From: RBG-16-66-20 sp036262835
GTDB lineage: Bacteria > Pseudomonadota > Gammaproteobacteria > Burkholderiales > SG8-39
Assembly (NCBI GenBank): GCA_036262835.1
Contig: DATAID010000076.1
Coordinates: 1-64,000, forward strand
Direction: 5' to 3'
Length of the DNA stretch: 64,000 nt
Below the pieces are notes generated by a model. That model had not been told where the DNA came from and did not search any database. It saw only the letters and a program-made list of their open reading frames with translations. The position numbers and the translations under genes were made by a program. Shown one piece after another: positions 11,133-19,343 of this stretch; positions within the stretch are counted from its first letter, which is position 1; each line of letters opens with the position of its first letter.

Positions 11133-11510
11133 ATGGGCCTCGTGACCGCAAAACTCGTCCTCAAGAATCCACGCCGGCCCAGACTGGCGGTAAAGGCGGA
11201 AGCGCTCGCCGATTCCGGAGCAGTTCATCTCTGCATTCCGGAAAAAGTGCGCGCTCAGCTCCAACTCGAGGCCATTGACGAGAAAGCGGTCACCCTCGCC
11301 GACGGCTCGCAGAAAAGCGTCCCTTATGTCGGGCCGATCGAAGTGCGCTTCAAGAACCGTGTCGGGTTCACCGGTGCTCTTGTCATGGGCGATCAAGTTT
11401 TGGTGGGTGCGATTCCCATGGAGGACATGGACCTGGTGATCGTCCCCAGAACTCGAACGCTGGATGTCAATCCTGACAGCCCGGACGTCGCCACCAGCAT
11501 CGCCAAGTAG
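11133..11510 (+). CDS. Retropepsin-like (clan AA) aspartic protease family protein
   Basis: A 125-residue protein with the clan AA signature ALADSGAVHLCIP near residue 25. Here the catalytic motif is DSG in place of the common DTG, and the second conserved hydrophobic-Gly element (VLVGAIPMEDMDLVI) falls near residue 90. Bacterial members of this size act, if at all, as homodimers with one Asp each. Biological roles are mostly unknown. A GGAG ribosome-binding site precedes the ATG. It is a lone gene 62 bases after hemG, convergent with radA (no gap between their stops). Confidence 0.7.
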   Translation: MGLVTAKLVLKNPRRPRLAVKAEALADSGAVHLCIPEKVRAQLQLEAIDEKAVTLADGSQKSVPYVGPIEVRFKNRVGFTGALVMGDQVLVGAIPMEDMDLVIVPRTRTLDVNPDSPDVATSIAK

Positions 11511-12869
11511 CTAGAGATTACGCAGCACCTGCACGGCCTGGTCGACGCGCTCGACCGCGATGACTTCGAGCTCGGCGAGCCTTCCCTTCGGCTGGTTCGC
11601 CTTCGGCACGATCGCTTTTTCGAAGCCGAGCTTGGCAGCCTCCTTCAGGCGTTCCTGCCCGCGCGGCGCGGGACGCACCTCCCCCGCGAGGCCGACTTCG
11701 CCGAAGACCGCGACTTTTTCGCGGATCGGCCGGTCGGTCAGCGAGGAGACCACGGCGAGGCAGACAGCAAGGTCGGCGGCGGGCTCCGAGATGCGCATTC
11801 CGCCCACCGCGTTCACGAACACATCCTGCTCCCAGGTCGCGATGCCGGCGTGGCGATGCAGCACCGCAAGCAGCATCGCGAGGCGGTTCTGCTCCAGGCC
11901 CACCGACAGCCGGCGCGGATTCGGCGTATGGGCGCTATCGACGAGCGCCTGGATCTCGACCAGGAGCGGCCGCGTGCCTTCGAGCGTCACCAGCACGCAG
12001 GAGCCGGCCACCGGCTTTTCGTGCGTGCTGAGAAAAAGCCGCGACGGATTGCTCACGGCTTTCAGCCCCTTTTCCGTCATCGCGAAGACGCCGAGCTCGT
12101 TCACCGCGCCGAAGCGATTTTTCACCGCGCGCACGAGCCGGAAGGTGGAATTCGGGTCGCCCTCGAAATAGAGCACCGTGTCGACGATGTGCTCGAGCAC
12201 GCGCGGGCCGGCGATCGTGCCCTCCTTCGTGACGTGGCCGATGATGAAGAGCGCGATGCCGTTCCTTTTCGCGTGGCGCGCGAGCTGCGCCGCGCACTCT
12301 CGCACCTGCGCGACCGAGCCCGGCGCCGATTGCAGCTGCTCGGACCAGAGCGTCTGGATCGAGTCGACCACCGCCACCTGCGGCCGCTGCGCGTCCAGCG
12401 CCGCGGCGATGCGCTCGAGCTGGATCTCGGCGACGAGGTGCACGGGCGCGGTGTCCACGCCCAGCCGCCTCGCCCTCAACGCCACCTGCTCGGCCGATTC
12501 TTCGCCGGAGACGTAGAGGGTTTTACTTCCGCTTCCCAGGGAGGAAAGCGCCTGAAGCAGCAGCGTCGACTTGCCGATCCCCGGATCCCCGCCGATCAGC
12601 ACGACCTGACCCGCCACCAGCCCGCCGCCGAGCACGCGATCGAGCTCGCCGATGCCCGTCGGCAGGCGCTCGGCCTCGCTCACCGGGATGTTGCCGAGGA
12701 GAACCGATTCGGCCGAGTGCCGCGCGACCGCGATCGTGCCGCGGCTCGGACGCTCGGTGACCGTTTCGGTCAGCGTCCCGGCCGCGCCACAGGAGGGGCA
12801 GGCGCCGAACCACTGCAACGCCGTCGCCCCGCAGTCGGAGCAGACGTAAGCCGATTTTGCTTTCTTCAC
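11511..12869 (-). CDS. radA: DNA repair protein RadA
   Basis: A 452-residue RecA-like protein. It opens with a four-Cys zinc finger (CSDCG and CPSCG), followed by the ATPase core with Walker A GGDPGIGKST near residue 84 and the RadA-specific KNRFG motif (VKNRFGAVNE). The C-terminal third is the Lon-protease-like domain without a protease active site. RadA is a branch-migration helicase acting during recombination. I chose the GTG at 12869 because VKKAKSAYVCSDCG matches family N-termini; upstream in-frame sequence belongs to the end of alr. The start is 11 bases after the alr stop. Confidence 0.95.
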   Translation of the reverse strand: MKKAKSAYVCSDCGATALQWFGACPSCGAAGTLTETVTERPSRGTIAVARHSAESVLLGNIPVSEAERLPTGIGELDRVLGGGLVAGQVVLIGGDPGIGKSTLLLQALSSLGSGSKTLYVSGEESAEQVALRARRLGVDTAPVHLVAEIQLERIAAALDAQRPQVAVVDSIQTLWSEQLQSAPGSVAQVRECAAQLARHAKRNGIALFIIGHVTKEGTIAGPRVLEHIVDTVLYFEGDPNSTFRLVRAVKNRFGAVNELGVFAMTEKGLKAVSNPSRLFLSTHEKPVAGSCVLVTLEGTRPLLVEIQALVDSAHTPNPRRLSVGLEQNRLAMLLAVLHRHAGIATWEQDVFVNAVGGMRISEPAADLAVCLAVVSSLTDRPIREKVAVFGEVGLAGEVRPAPRGQERLKEAAKLGFEKAIVPKANQPKGRLAELEVIAVERVDQAVQVLRNL

Positions 12870-12880
12870 TTGGGCAGGAA

Positions 12881-13966
12881 TCAGACCCCGGCGGCAACTT
12901 CGACCACGGGCACCCTTGGCGCAAGCGCGCACAGGAGCTGGTAGCTCAGCGTCCCGGCGGCGCGCGCGACCTCGTCGCAGGAGAGGCCTTCGCCCCAGAG
13001 GGTGACCGGCGTCCCGATGTAGGCCTCTTCGATGTTGGAGATGTCGACGCAGAGCATGTCCATGGACACACGTCCGACCGTGCCGGTGCGTTGACCGTTG
13101 ACGAGCACGGGGGTGCCTGAAGGCGCGTGACGGGGATAGCCGTCGGCGTAGCCGCAGGCCACCACGCCGATGGTCATTTCCTGGGCGGCTTCATAGGTCA
13201 TGCCGTAGCCGACCCGCTCGCCCGCCTGCAGGTTCTGGACCGCGACGATCTCGGAAGAGAGCGTCATGGCGGGCTTCAGGCCGATGTCCTCGGCCGTCTT
13301 GAACAAAAACGGCGAGCAGCCGTAGAGCATGATGCCCGGCCGCACCCAGTCGCCGCGCGTCTCGTCGGGAAAGCGCAGCAGTGCGGCCGAGTTGGCCAGG
13401 GACCGCGGCGCCGTATCAAACGGCTGGGTGAGCTCGTTGAACCACTGCAGCTGCGCGGTCACGCCGCCCTCCCCGTCGGCGTCGGCAAAATGCGTCATCA
13501 GCGTCACTTCGCCGATGCCGGGATGGGCCTCCAGCGCGTTCCAGGCGAGGCGCACATTGTCGACGGTGAAGCCGAGGCGGTTCATGCCGCTGTTGACCTT
13601 GAGGTACGCGTCCATCTTGCCGACGAAGGTGACCTTCTCGAGCATCTCCAGCTGCGCCACGTTGTGGATCACCGGCGTGAGGTTATAGCGCGAGAGCAGC
13701 GGCAGATCCTCGGGCTTGAAGAATCCCTCGAGCATGAGGATCGGCTTGTCGATGCCCGCGCTGCGGAGCTTCAACGCATCGACGAAATCCAGGACCGCGA
13801 AGCCGTCGGCCGCCTTGAGCGCCTCGGCGGCGCGCAGCAGCCCGTGCCCGTAGGCGTTCGCCTTCAGCACCGCCCAGATCTTCGCCGCGCCTGCGTGCTT
13901 TTGCGCGACTGCAAGATTGTGTGCGAGTGCCGGCGAATGGATGGTCGCGCGGATCGGTCTGGGCAT
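12881..13966 (-). CDS. alr: Alanine racemase
   Basis: A 361-residue fold-type III PLP enzyme. The PLP-binding Lys is in VLKANAYGHG near residue 34 and the second catalytic Tyr is in RVGYGMTYEA in the C-terminal half. MDMLCVDI is the conserved substrate-site region. It interconverts L- and D-alanine for peptidoglycan. It is first in a two-gene unit with radA. The ATG is preceded by a -10-like TATCCT and no Shine-Dalgarno. Confidence 0.96.
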   Translation of the reverse strand: MPRPIRATIHSPALAHNLAVAQKHAGAAKIWAVLKANAYGHGLLRAAEALKAADGFAVLDFVDALKLRSAGIDKPILMLEGFFKPEDLPLLSRYNLTPVIHNVAQLEMLEKVTFVGKMDAYLKVNSGMNRLGFTVDNVRLAWNALEAHPGIGEVTLMTHFADADGEGGVTAQLQWFNELTQPFDTAPRSLANSAALLRFPDETRGDWVRPGIMLYGCSPFLFKTAEDIGLKPAMTLSSEIVAVQNLQAGERVGYGMTYEAAQEMTIGVVACGYADGYPRHAPSGTPVLVNGQRTGTVGRVSMDMLCVDISNIEEAYIGTPVTLWGEGLSCDEVARAAGTLSYQLLCALAPRVPVVEVAAGV

Positions 13967-13974
13967 GGGGAAAC

Positions 13975-13980
13975 AGGATA
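13975..13980 (-). promoter_or_regulatory. -10-like hexamer before alr
   Basis: TATCCT on the minus strand ends 8 bases before the alr ATG, with a C-rich, Shine-Dalgarno-free spacer. A near-leaderless transcript is inferred. Confidence 0.3.
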
Positions 13981-14031
13981 CCCCGACCGCAAAAATCGGT
14001 CATATGCCTGCGGCGCAGCCCGCGTCCTTCA

Positions 14032-14040
14032 TGCTATAAA
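14032..14040 (+). promoter_or_regulatory. Extended -10 element before lplT
   Basis: TGCTATAAA is an extended -10 (TGn plus a 5 of 6 hexamer) ending 9 bases before the lplT ATG. There is no Shine-Dalgarno in the spacer, so transcription would begin about 3 bases before the start codon. Confidence 0.45.
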
Positions 14041-14049
14041 ACCGCGCCC

Positions 14050-15330
14050 ATGGGGTCCGGCTTCTACATCATCATGGCGGCGCAGTTTTTCTCCTCGCTC
14101 GCCGACAATGCGCTGCTCGTGGCGGCGATCGCGCTGCTCGTGCAGGCCGATTCGCCCTCCTGGCTGACCCCGTTCCTCAAGTTCTTCTTCGTGATCGCCT
14201 ACGTGGTGCTCGCGCCCTTCGTCGGCGCGTTCGCCGACCGCCTGCCCAAGGGCACGGTCATGTTCATCTCCAACACCATCAAGATCGCCGGCTGCGCGAT
14301 GATGCTCTTCGAGGTCGATCCCCTCGTCGCCTACGCGCTGGTGGGCCTGGGCGCCGCGGCCTATTCTCCGGCCAAGTACGGCATCCTCACCGAGTACCTG
14401 CCGCACTCCAAGCTCGTCATGGCGAACGGCTGGATCGAGGGCCTGACGGTCGCCTCGATCATCCTCGGCGTGATGCTGGGCGGCGTCCTCATCCGGCCGG
14501 GCGTCTCCGACATCCTGCTCGGCGTCGAGCTGCCGCTCGACCTGGGGATCGACACGCCTCCGGAGGCGGCGATCGCGATCATCATCGCCGTCTATGCGGT
14601 CGCTGCCTACTTCAATCTGCACATCCCGCGCACCGGCGCCCCGATGAAGCCCCTGCCCGCCCACCCTTTCGAGACGCTGCGGGATTTCGCGCGCTGCGTC
14701 GACAGCCTGTGGCGCGACAAGCTCGGCCAGATCTCGCTCGCGGTGACCACGCTCTTCTGGGGGGCGGGCGCGACGCTCCAGTTCATCGTCATCAACTGGT
14801 CGAACGCGGCGCTCGGCTACGACCTCTCGGAGGCGTCGATCCTGCAGGGAGTGTGCGCGTTCGGCATCGCGCTTGGCGCGGTCACGGCCTCGATGCGCGT
14901 GCGGCTCGACCACGCGGTGCGCGTCATCCCGCTCGGCATCGCCATGGGGCTCATCGTGATCAGCATGATCGCCGTTCGCAACGTCTGGCTCGCCGTGCCG
15001 CTCATCATCGTGATCGGCGGGCTCGCGGGCTACTTCGTGGTGCCGATGAACGCGCTCCTGCAGCACCGCGGCCACCACCTGGTCGGCGCGGGCCGCTCGA
15101 TCGCGGTGCAGAACTTCAACGAGAACGCCTCGATCCTGGCGATGATCGCGATCTACTCGCTCCTCTTGAAGGCCGGGCTTTCGATCAACGTGGTGATCAT
15201 CCTCTTCGGACTCTTCGTCGCCGGCACGATGCTCGCCGTGCAGCGCTGGTACGCCTACAACCGCCGCACGCACGAGCAGGAGATCGAGCGGCTGCTCGCT
15301 TTCGCCCGCGCCGAGGGCCGCAAGCTCTAG
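14050..15330 (+). CDS. lplT: Lysophospholipid transporter LplT
   Basis: A 426-residue major facilitator family protein with about 12 hydrophobic segments. The first helices (FYIIMAAQFFSSLADNALLVA) and the loop FADRLPKG after helix 2 are LplT signatures, followed by AAYSPAKYGILTE. LplT flips lysophospholipids across the inner membrane for re-acylation, usually by the enzyme Aas. No aas is next to it here, though a PlsB-like acyltransferase lies 5 kb away. The ATG at 14050 gives the family start; a longer frame upstream has no support. Its stop overlaps the convergent uracil-DNA glycosylase gene by four bases. Confidence 0.93.
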   Translation: MGSGFYIIMAAQFFSSLADNALLVAAIALLVQADSPSWLTPFLKFFFVIAYVVLAPFVGAFADRLPKGTVMFISNTIKIAGCAMMLFEVDPLVAYALVGLGAAAYSPAKYGILTEYLPHSKLVMANGWIEGLTVASIILGVMLGGVLIRPGVSDILLGVELPLDLGIDTPPEAAIAIIIAVYAVAAYFNLHIPRTGAPMKPLPAHPFETLRDFARCVDSLWRDKLGQISLAVTTLFWGAGATLQFIVINWSNAALGYDLSEASILQGVCAFGIALGAVTASMRVRLDHAVRVIPLGIAMGLIVISMIAVRNVWLAVPLIIVIGGLAGYFVVPMNALLQHRGHHLVGAGRSIAVQNFNENASILAMIAIYSLLLKAGLSINVVIILFGLFVAGTMLAVQRWYAYNRRTHEQEIERLLAFARAEGRKL

Positions 15331-15986
15331 GCCTTGAGCCTTTCCATCGTCTTCACGGCGAAGCGCAGGTCGGCCCAGGCCTTCGACTTGTCCGGGAGAT
15401 TGCGCAGCAGGTAGGCCGGGTGGTAGGTCACGACGAGTGGCACGCCCGCGTATTGATGCAGGCTGCCCCGCATGCTGGCGATGGTGGCGTCGCTCGCAAG
15501 AAGCGTCTGCGCCGCGAAACGGCCCATCGCGATGATGAGCTTCGGGCGGATCAGCTCGATCTGCTTGAGCAGGTGCGGCGAGCACTTCGCCACCTCCTCG
15601 GGCTCCGGGTTGCGGTTGCCCGGCGGCCGGCACTTGAGCACGTTCGCGATATAGACGTTCTCGCCGCGCGTCATGCCGATCGAGAGCAGCATCTGATCGA
15701 GGAGCCGGCCGGCCTGCCCCACGAAGGGCTCGCCGAGCCGGTCTTCCTCGGCGCCGGGCGCCTCGCCGACGAGCAGCCACTCGGCCTTCTCATCGCCCAC
15801 GCCGAAGACGGTCTGCGTGCAGCCCGCGCGCAGCTTGCAGTCGGTGCAGCTTTTGACCCTGGCTTTCAGGGTTTCCCAATCATTGTTCTGCTCTTTTGGC
15901 TGCGGCTGAGCTTGGATTTTTTTGCGCTTGAGTCGCCACACCGGACCCAAGCCCATTTCCTGCAGTACCTCTTCGCGCCGGCTCAC
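15327..15986 (-). CDS. Family 4 uracil-DNA glycosylase
   Basis: A 219-residue iron-sulfur uracil-DNA glycosylase. The first two cluster cysteines are in CTDCKL near residue 48, and the others are in LKCRPPGNRNP and the CSPHL segment. The active-site loop is VGEAPGAEED and the second motif is VTYHPAYLLR. It removes uracil from DNA in base-excision repair. The N-terminal 40 residues are a variable, basic extension. The start overlaps the rimI stop as ATGA, making tsaB-rimI-udg a coupled operon, a common arrangement. Confidence 0.95.
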   Translation of the reverse strand: MSRREEVLQEMGLGPVWRLKRKKIQAQPQPKEQNNDWETLKARVKSCTDCKLRAGCTQTVFGVGDEKAEWLLVGEAPGAEEDRLGEPFVGQAGRLLDQMLLSIGMTRGENVYIANVLKCRPPGNRNPEPEEVAKCSPHLLKQIELIRPKLIIAMGRFAAQTLLASDATIASMRGSLHQYAGVPLVVTYHPAYLLRNLPDKSKAWADLRFAVKTMERLKA

Positions 15987-16444
15987 AGCGGAATGGACAG
16001 CACGAGCGCGTCCTCGCGGCCGGTGTGCGCCGGGTAATAGCCGGGGCGCACGGCGACCTGCGTGAAGCCGAAGCGGCGGTAAAGCGCCTTGGCGCCCTCG
16101 TTGCTCGGGCGCACCTCGAGGAAGACCTTGTCGGCGCCGCGCGACTTCGCCATGCGCATGATCTCACGCAGGAGCGTGCTGCCGTGGCCTCGGCGCTGCT
16201 CGGCCTCGGCGATCGAGAGGTTAAGGAGATGGCCCTCGCCGGCGGCGACGAGCAGCACGAAGTAGCCGATCAGCTCACGCCCGCGCCGCCAGGTCCAGCA
16301 CTGGTAGCCCGAGTGCAGGGAATCGGCGAAATTGCCGCGCGTCCAGGGATGCGTGTACACGGCGCTCTCGATCGCGAGCACGTCGGCGAGATCCGCATCG
16401 CGCATCTTTTCCAGCCGGGGCTCTTCCTTGAGGACGGCGCTCAT
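15983..16444 (-). CDS. rimI: Ribosomal protein S18-alanine N-acetyltransferase RimI
   Basis: A 153-residue GNAT acetyltransferase. It shows the acetyl-CoA loop AEQRRGHGSTLL near residue 85, then VFLEVRPSNEGAKALYRRFGF, the typical GNAT C-terminal motif. RimI acetylates the N-terminal alanine of ribosomal protein S18. The ATG at 16444 overlaps the tsaB stop (ATGA), and tsaB-rimI adjacency is widely conserved. Longer in-frame sequence upstream is tsaB read out of frame. Confidence 0.93.
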   Translation of the reverse strand: MSAVLKEEPRLEKMRDADLADVLAIESAVYTHPWTRGNFADSLHSGYQCWTWRRGRELIGYFVLLVAAGEGHLLNLSIAEAEQRRGHGSTLLREIMRMAKSRGADKVFLEVRPSNEGAKALYRRFGFTQVAVRPGYYPAHTGREDALVLSIPL

Positions 16445-17109
16445 CGGGCTTTCAGTTCGGCTGCGGTGAAGGCGACCTTGTCGCGCACATAGACCGGCAG
16501 GGCGAGCGCCGCATCCACGCCTTCCCCCGCGGCAAGCGCAGGGGCCGCGAGGCGGGCCACCGCAACGGCGGAAGGATGAATTTCCGGTTTCATGCTGGAA
16601 AAGCGATCCCGAAACTCTTTCTCGTAGGCAAGAAATCCGCTGCCGCAACCCACCCAGCCTTCGCCCGGCGGCACGGCAACCTGGGCGGGGGGCACGCATT
16701 GCGCCGGCGAGATTTCGCGCCAGCGGCCGTCCGTCTTCTCGAGCGCCGAATAATACACTTCGCGCATGCGTGCATCGAGACAGGCGACGACCCTCGCGGC
16801 GCCAGATTCCTCCGCGATGGCCTCGAGCGACGACACGCCGAGCACCGGCAGCCCGCGCCCGAGCGCAAGACCCTGCGCGAGGCCGCAGGCGATGCGCAAG
16901 CCCGTGAAGGAGCCGGGTCCCGCGCCAAAGGCCACCGCCTGCAAGTCCCGCGCCCTCAGGCCGGACTCCTCCAGGAGTTTCTCCAGCATCGGCAAGGCGA
17001 GCTCGGAATGCCGGTTCCCGGCCTTTTCCTCCAGCGCCCGGATCTCTCCCTCGAGCGAGAGCGCGACCGAGCACCATTCGGTGGAGGTTTCGAAAGCGGC
17101 GAAGTTCAT
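16441..17109 (-). CDS. tsaB: tRNA threonylcarbamoyladenosine biosynthesis protein TsaB
   Basis: A 222-residue ASKHA-fold protein. The N-terminus FAAFETSTEWCSVAL is the ATPase phosphate-1-like strand, HSELALPMLEKLL follows, and FGAGPGSFTGLRI near residue 66 is the family signature. TsaB is the non-catalytic partner of TsaD in making t6A37 on tRNAs that read ANN codons. The ATG at 17109 has an AAGGA ribosome-binding site 5 bases upstream. It heads the tsaB-rimI-udg operon and is divergent from the tartrate-dehydrogenase-like gene, 27 bases away. Confidence 0.95.
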   Translation of the reverse strand: MNFAAFETSTEWCSVALSLEGEIRALEEKAGNRHSELALPMLEKLLEESGLRARDLQAVAFGAGPGSFTGLRIACGLAQGLALGRGLPVLGVSSLEAIAEESGAARVVACLDARMREVYYSALEKTDGRWREISPAQCVPPAQVAVPPGEGWVGCGSGFLAYEKEFRDRFSSMKPEIHPSAVAVARLAAPALAAGEGVDAALALPVYVRDKVAFTAAELKAR

Positions 17110-17121
17110 GGTTTCCTTGTC

Positions 17122-17129
17122 GTTATACT
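17122..17129. promoter_or_regulatory. Symmetric -10 region shared by tsaB and the first TtuC-like gene
   Basis: GTTATACT reads as TATACT on the plus strand (ends 7 bases before the TtuC-like ATG) and as TATAAC on the minus strand (ends 12 bases before the tsaB ATG). One AT core could serve both divergent genes. Symmetric -10 elements that fire both ways are known in bacteria. Confidence 0.4.
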
Positions 17130-17136
17130 TCGTCCC

Positions 17137-18216
17137 ATGAGCGAATTCAAAATCGCAGTGATCCCGGGCGACGGAATCGGGCGCGAGGTCGTGCCCGAGG
17201 GCGTTCGCGTATTGGAGGCGGCAGGCGCGAAGCACGGCCTGCGCTTCCAGTGGAAGGAGTTCGACTGGAGCTGCGACTGGTACAAGCAGCACGGCCGCAT
17301 GTGCCCCGAGGACGCGCCCGACATCCTGCGCAAGTTCGACGCGATCTACTTCGGCGCGGTCGGCAATCCCGCGATCGTCCCTGACCATGTCTCGGCCTGG
17401 GGCCTGCTCATCAACTTCCGGCGCTGGTTCGACCTGTACGTGAACCTGCGCCCCGTGCGCCTCTTCGACGGGCTGCCCTGCCCGCTCGCGGGCCGCAAGC
17501 CCGGCGACATCGACTACTACGTGATCCGCGAGAACACGGAAGGCGAGTACGGCGGCATCGGCGGCCGCGTGTTCGAGGGCACCGAGCGCGAGTTCGTGAC
17601 GCAGAGCGCCATCTTCACGCGCAAGGGCACCGAGCGCATCATGAAATACGCGTTTGAGCTGGCGAAGACGCGCAAGAAGCACGTCACGAGCTGCACCAAG
17701 TCGAACGGCATCTCGATCACCATGCCGTGGTGGGACGAGCGCTTCGCGGAGATGAAAAAGAAGTACCCCGAGGTGAAGGCGGACCAGTACCACGTCGACG
17801 GGCTCTCCATCCAGATGGTGCTCAACCCGGACCGCTTCGACGTCATCGTCGCCTCGAATCTCTTCGGCGACATCCTCTCCGACCTCGGCCCCGCCACCGC
17901 GGGCACGATCGGCATCGCGCCCTCGGGCAACATCAATCCCGAGCGCACGGCGCCCTCGATCTTCGAGCCGGTGCACGGCTCGGCGCCCGACATCGCGGGC
18001 AGGAAGATCGCCAACCCGATCGGCGCGATCTGGTCGGGCGCGCTCATGCTCGAGCACCTCGGCCACCCGGCGGCGGCCGCCGACGTAGTGCGCGCGATCG
18101 AGCGCGTCGTGAAGGAAGGTCCCTACACGCCCGACATGAAGGGCAAGGCTTCCACTTCGGAGGTTGGCGCGGCCGTGGCGGAAGCGGTGCGAGGCGCCTC
18201 CAGAAAAGCGGCGTAG
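17137..18216 (+). CDS. Tartrate dehydrogenase/decarboxylase-like (isocitrate/isopropylmalate dehydrogenase family)
   Basis: A 359-residue beta-decarboxylating dehydrogenase. It has IPGDGIGREV at the start and the substrate motif YVIRENTEGEYGGIGGR near residue 128. The catalytic Lys is in SCTKSNG and the metal-binding aspartates in NLFGDILSDLGP. The NAD motif is HGSAPDIAG. Overall it is closest to TtuC-type tartrate dehydrogenases, which act on tartrate and D-malate; LeuB is less likely because there are no leu genes nearby. It appears to be transcribed alone, with a -10-like hexamer but no Shine-Dalgarno before the ATG. Confidence 0.82.
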   Translation: MSEFKIAVIPGDGIGREVVPEGVRVLEAAGAKHGLRFQWKEFDWSCDWYKQHGRMCPEDAPDILRKFDAIYFGAVGNPAIVPDHVSAWGLLINFRRWFDLYVNLRPVRLFDGLPCPLAGRKPGDIDYYVIRENTEGEYGGIGGRVFEGTEREFVTQSAIFTRKGTERIMKYAFELAKTRKKHVTSCTKSNGISITMPWWDERFAEMKKKYPEVKADQYHVDGLSIQMVLNPDRFDVIVASNLFGDILSDLGPATAGTIGIAPSGNINPERTAPSIFEPVHGSAPDIAGRKIANPIGAIWSGALMLEHLGHPAAAADVVRAIERVVKEGPYTPDMKGKASTSEVGAAVAEAVRGASRKAA

Positions 18217-18221
18217 CCGGC

Positions 18222-19325
18222 CTACTCGGCCGCGGTCAGCTTCACCTTGATCTCGGTGCTCTTGCCGCCGCGGATCAGCGTGATCGTCACGACGTCGCCC
18301 GGCTGATGCCACTCGAGCGCATCGAGTAGTTCGTCGAGCGTGGCGACCGGCTTGCGGTCGATCGCGGTGATGATGTCGCCGACGATCACGTCGCCGCCCC
18401 GCTTGCGCTGGAAAGGCTTGATGCCGGCGGCGGCGGCCGGGCTTCCCGGCACCACGCCCAGGATCGGCACGCCTTTCGGAAGGCGGAGCGCCGCCTGGAA
18501 TTCGGGCGGCCCGGTGCGCAGTCCCAGCGCCGGGCGGGTGAAGCGGCCGTCGCGGATGAGGCGCGGCACGACGCGGTTCACCTCGTCCACCGGAATCGCG
18601 AAGCCGACGCCCGCCGAAGCGCCCGAGGGGCTGAAGATCGCCGTGTTCACGCCAATCAGCCGGCCGGCGGAATCGAGCAGCGGCCCGCCCGAGTTGCCCG
18701 GGTTGATCGCCGCGTCGGTCTGGATCACGCCGCGGATCTTGCGGTCGTTCACCGAGTCGATCTCTCGGTTGAGCGCGCTGATGATGCCGGTCGTGAGCGT
18801 CTGGTCCAGGCCGAACGGGTTGCCGATCGCATAGACCTTCTGCCCGACCTGCAGGTCGCGGCTCGTGCCGAGCGCGATCGCCTTCAGCTTCTCGCGCGGC
18901 GCGCCGATCTTGAGCACGGCGAGGTCGCGATCAGGGTAATAGCCGGTGAGCTCGGCCGGCCACTCGCTCTGGTCGGCGAGCGTCACGCGCGCGCCGCTCG
19001 CGCCCTGGATGACGTGGAAGTTGGTGACGACGTGGCCCTGGTCGTCCCAGATGAAGCCGCTGCCGGTGCCGCGCGGCACCTGCGTGACGTTCATCGTGAA
19101 GAGGTCGCGCTGCGACTCGATGGTGGTGATGTGCACGGTCGAGGGCGAGCCGAGGCGGAACACCGAGATGTTGTTCAGCTCGTCGGCCGCCAGCGGCCCG
19201 CGCGGCGCGATCGCCCGCGGCTCGGCGCCGCCGCCTGCGCGCGGCTTGGCGGGCGCCTGTGCCCAGGCGGGCGAGGCGCTCGGCACGGCGAGCAAAAGCG
19301 CGAGCAGGAGGGTGAAGGAGCGCAT
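18222..19325 (-). CDS. HtrA/DegP-family periplasmic serine protease with one PDZ domain
   Basis: A 367-residue trypsin-like protease. A signal peptide (MRSFTLLLALLLAVP...SPAWA) is cleaved near residue 22. The catalytic triad is His in TNFHVI, Asp in PDRDLAVLKI and Ser in NPGNSGGPL. A single C-terminal PDZ domain (GVVPGSPAAAAGI and DVIVGDIITAID) follows. HtrA proteases degrade misfolded envelope proteins. Most DegP proteins have two PDZ domains; one resembles the DegS or HhoB type, but an anchor helix is absent. The ATG at 19325 gives the signal peptide. It lies between two similar dehydrogenase genes. Confidence 0.9.
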   Translation of the reverse strand: MRSFTLLLALLLAVPSASPAWAQAPAKPRAGGGAEPRAIAPRGPLAADELNNISVFRLGSPSTVHITTIESQRDLFTMNVTQVPRGTGSGFIWDDQGHVVTNFHVIQGASGARVTLADQSEWPAELTGYYPDRDLAVLKIGAPREKLKAIALGTSRDLQVGQKVYAIGNPFGLDQTLTTGIISALNREIDSVNDRKIRGVIQTDAAINPGNSGGPLLDSAGRLIGVNTAIFSPSGASAGVGFAIPVDEVNRVVPRLIRDGRFTRPALGLRTGPPEFQAALRLPKGVPILGVVPGSPAAAAGIKPFQRKRGGDVIVGDIITAIDRKPVATLDELLDALEWHQPGDVVTITLIRGGKSTEIKVKLTAAE

Positions 19326-19331
19326 GTTTGA

Positions 19332-19337
19332 TAGATT
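19332..19337 (+). promoter_or_regulatory. -10-like hexamer before the second TtuC-like gene
   Basis: TAGATT (4 of 6) ends six bases before the ATG at 19344, inside the 18-base gap to htrA. The only purine run in the spacer is GAG. A leaderless start is possible. Confidence 0.25.
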
Positions 19338-19343
19338 GAGCGG

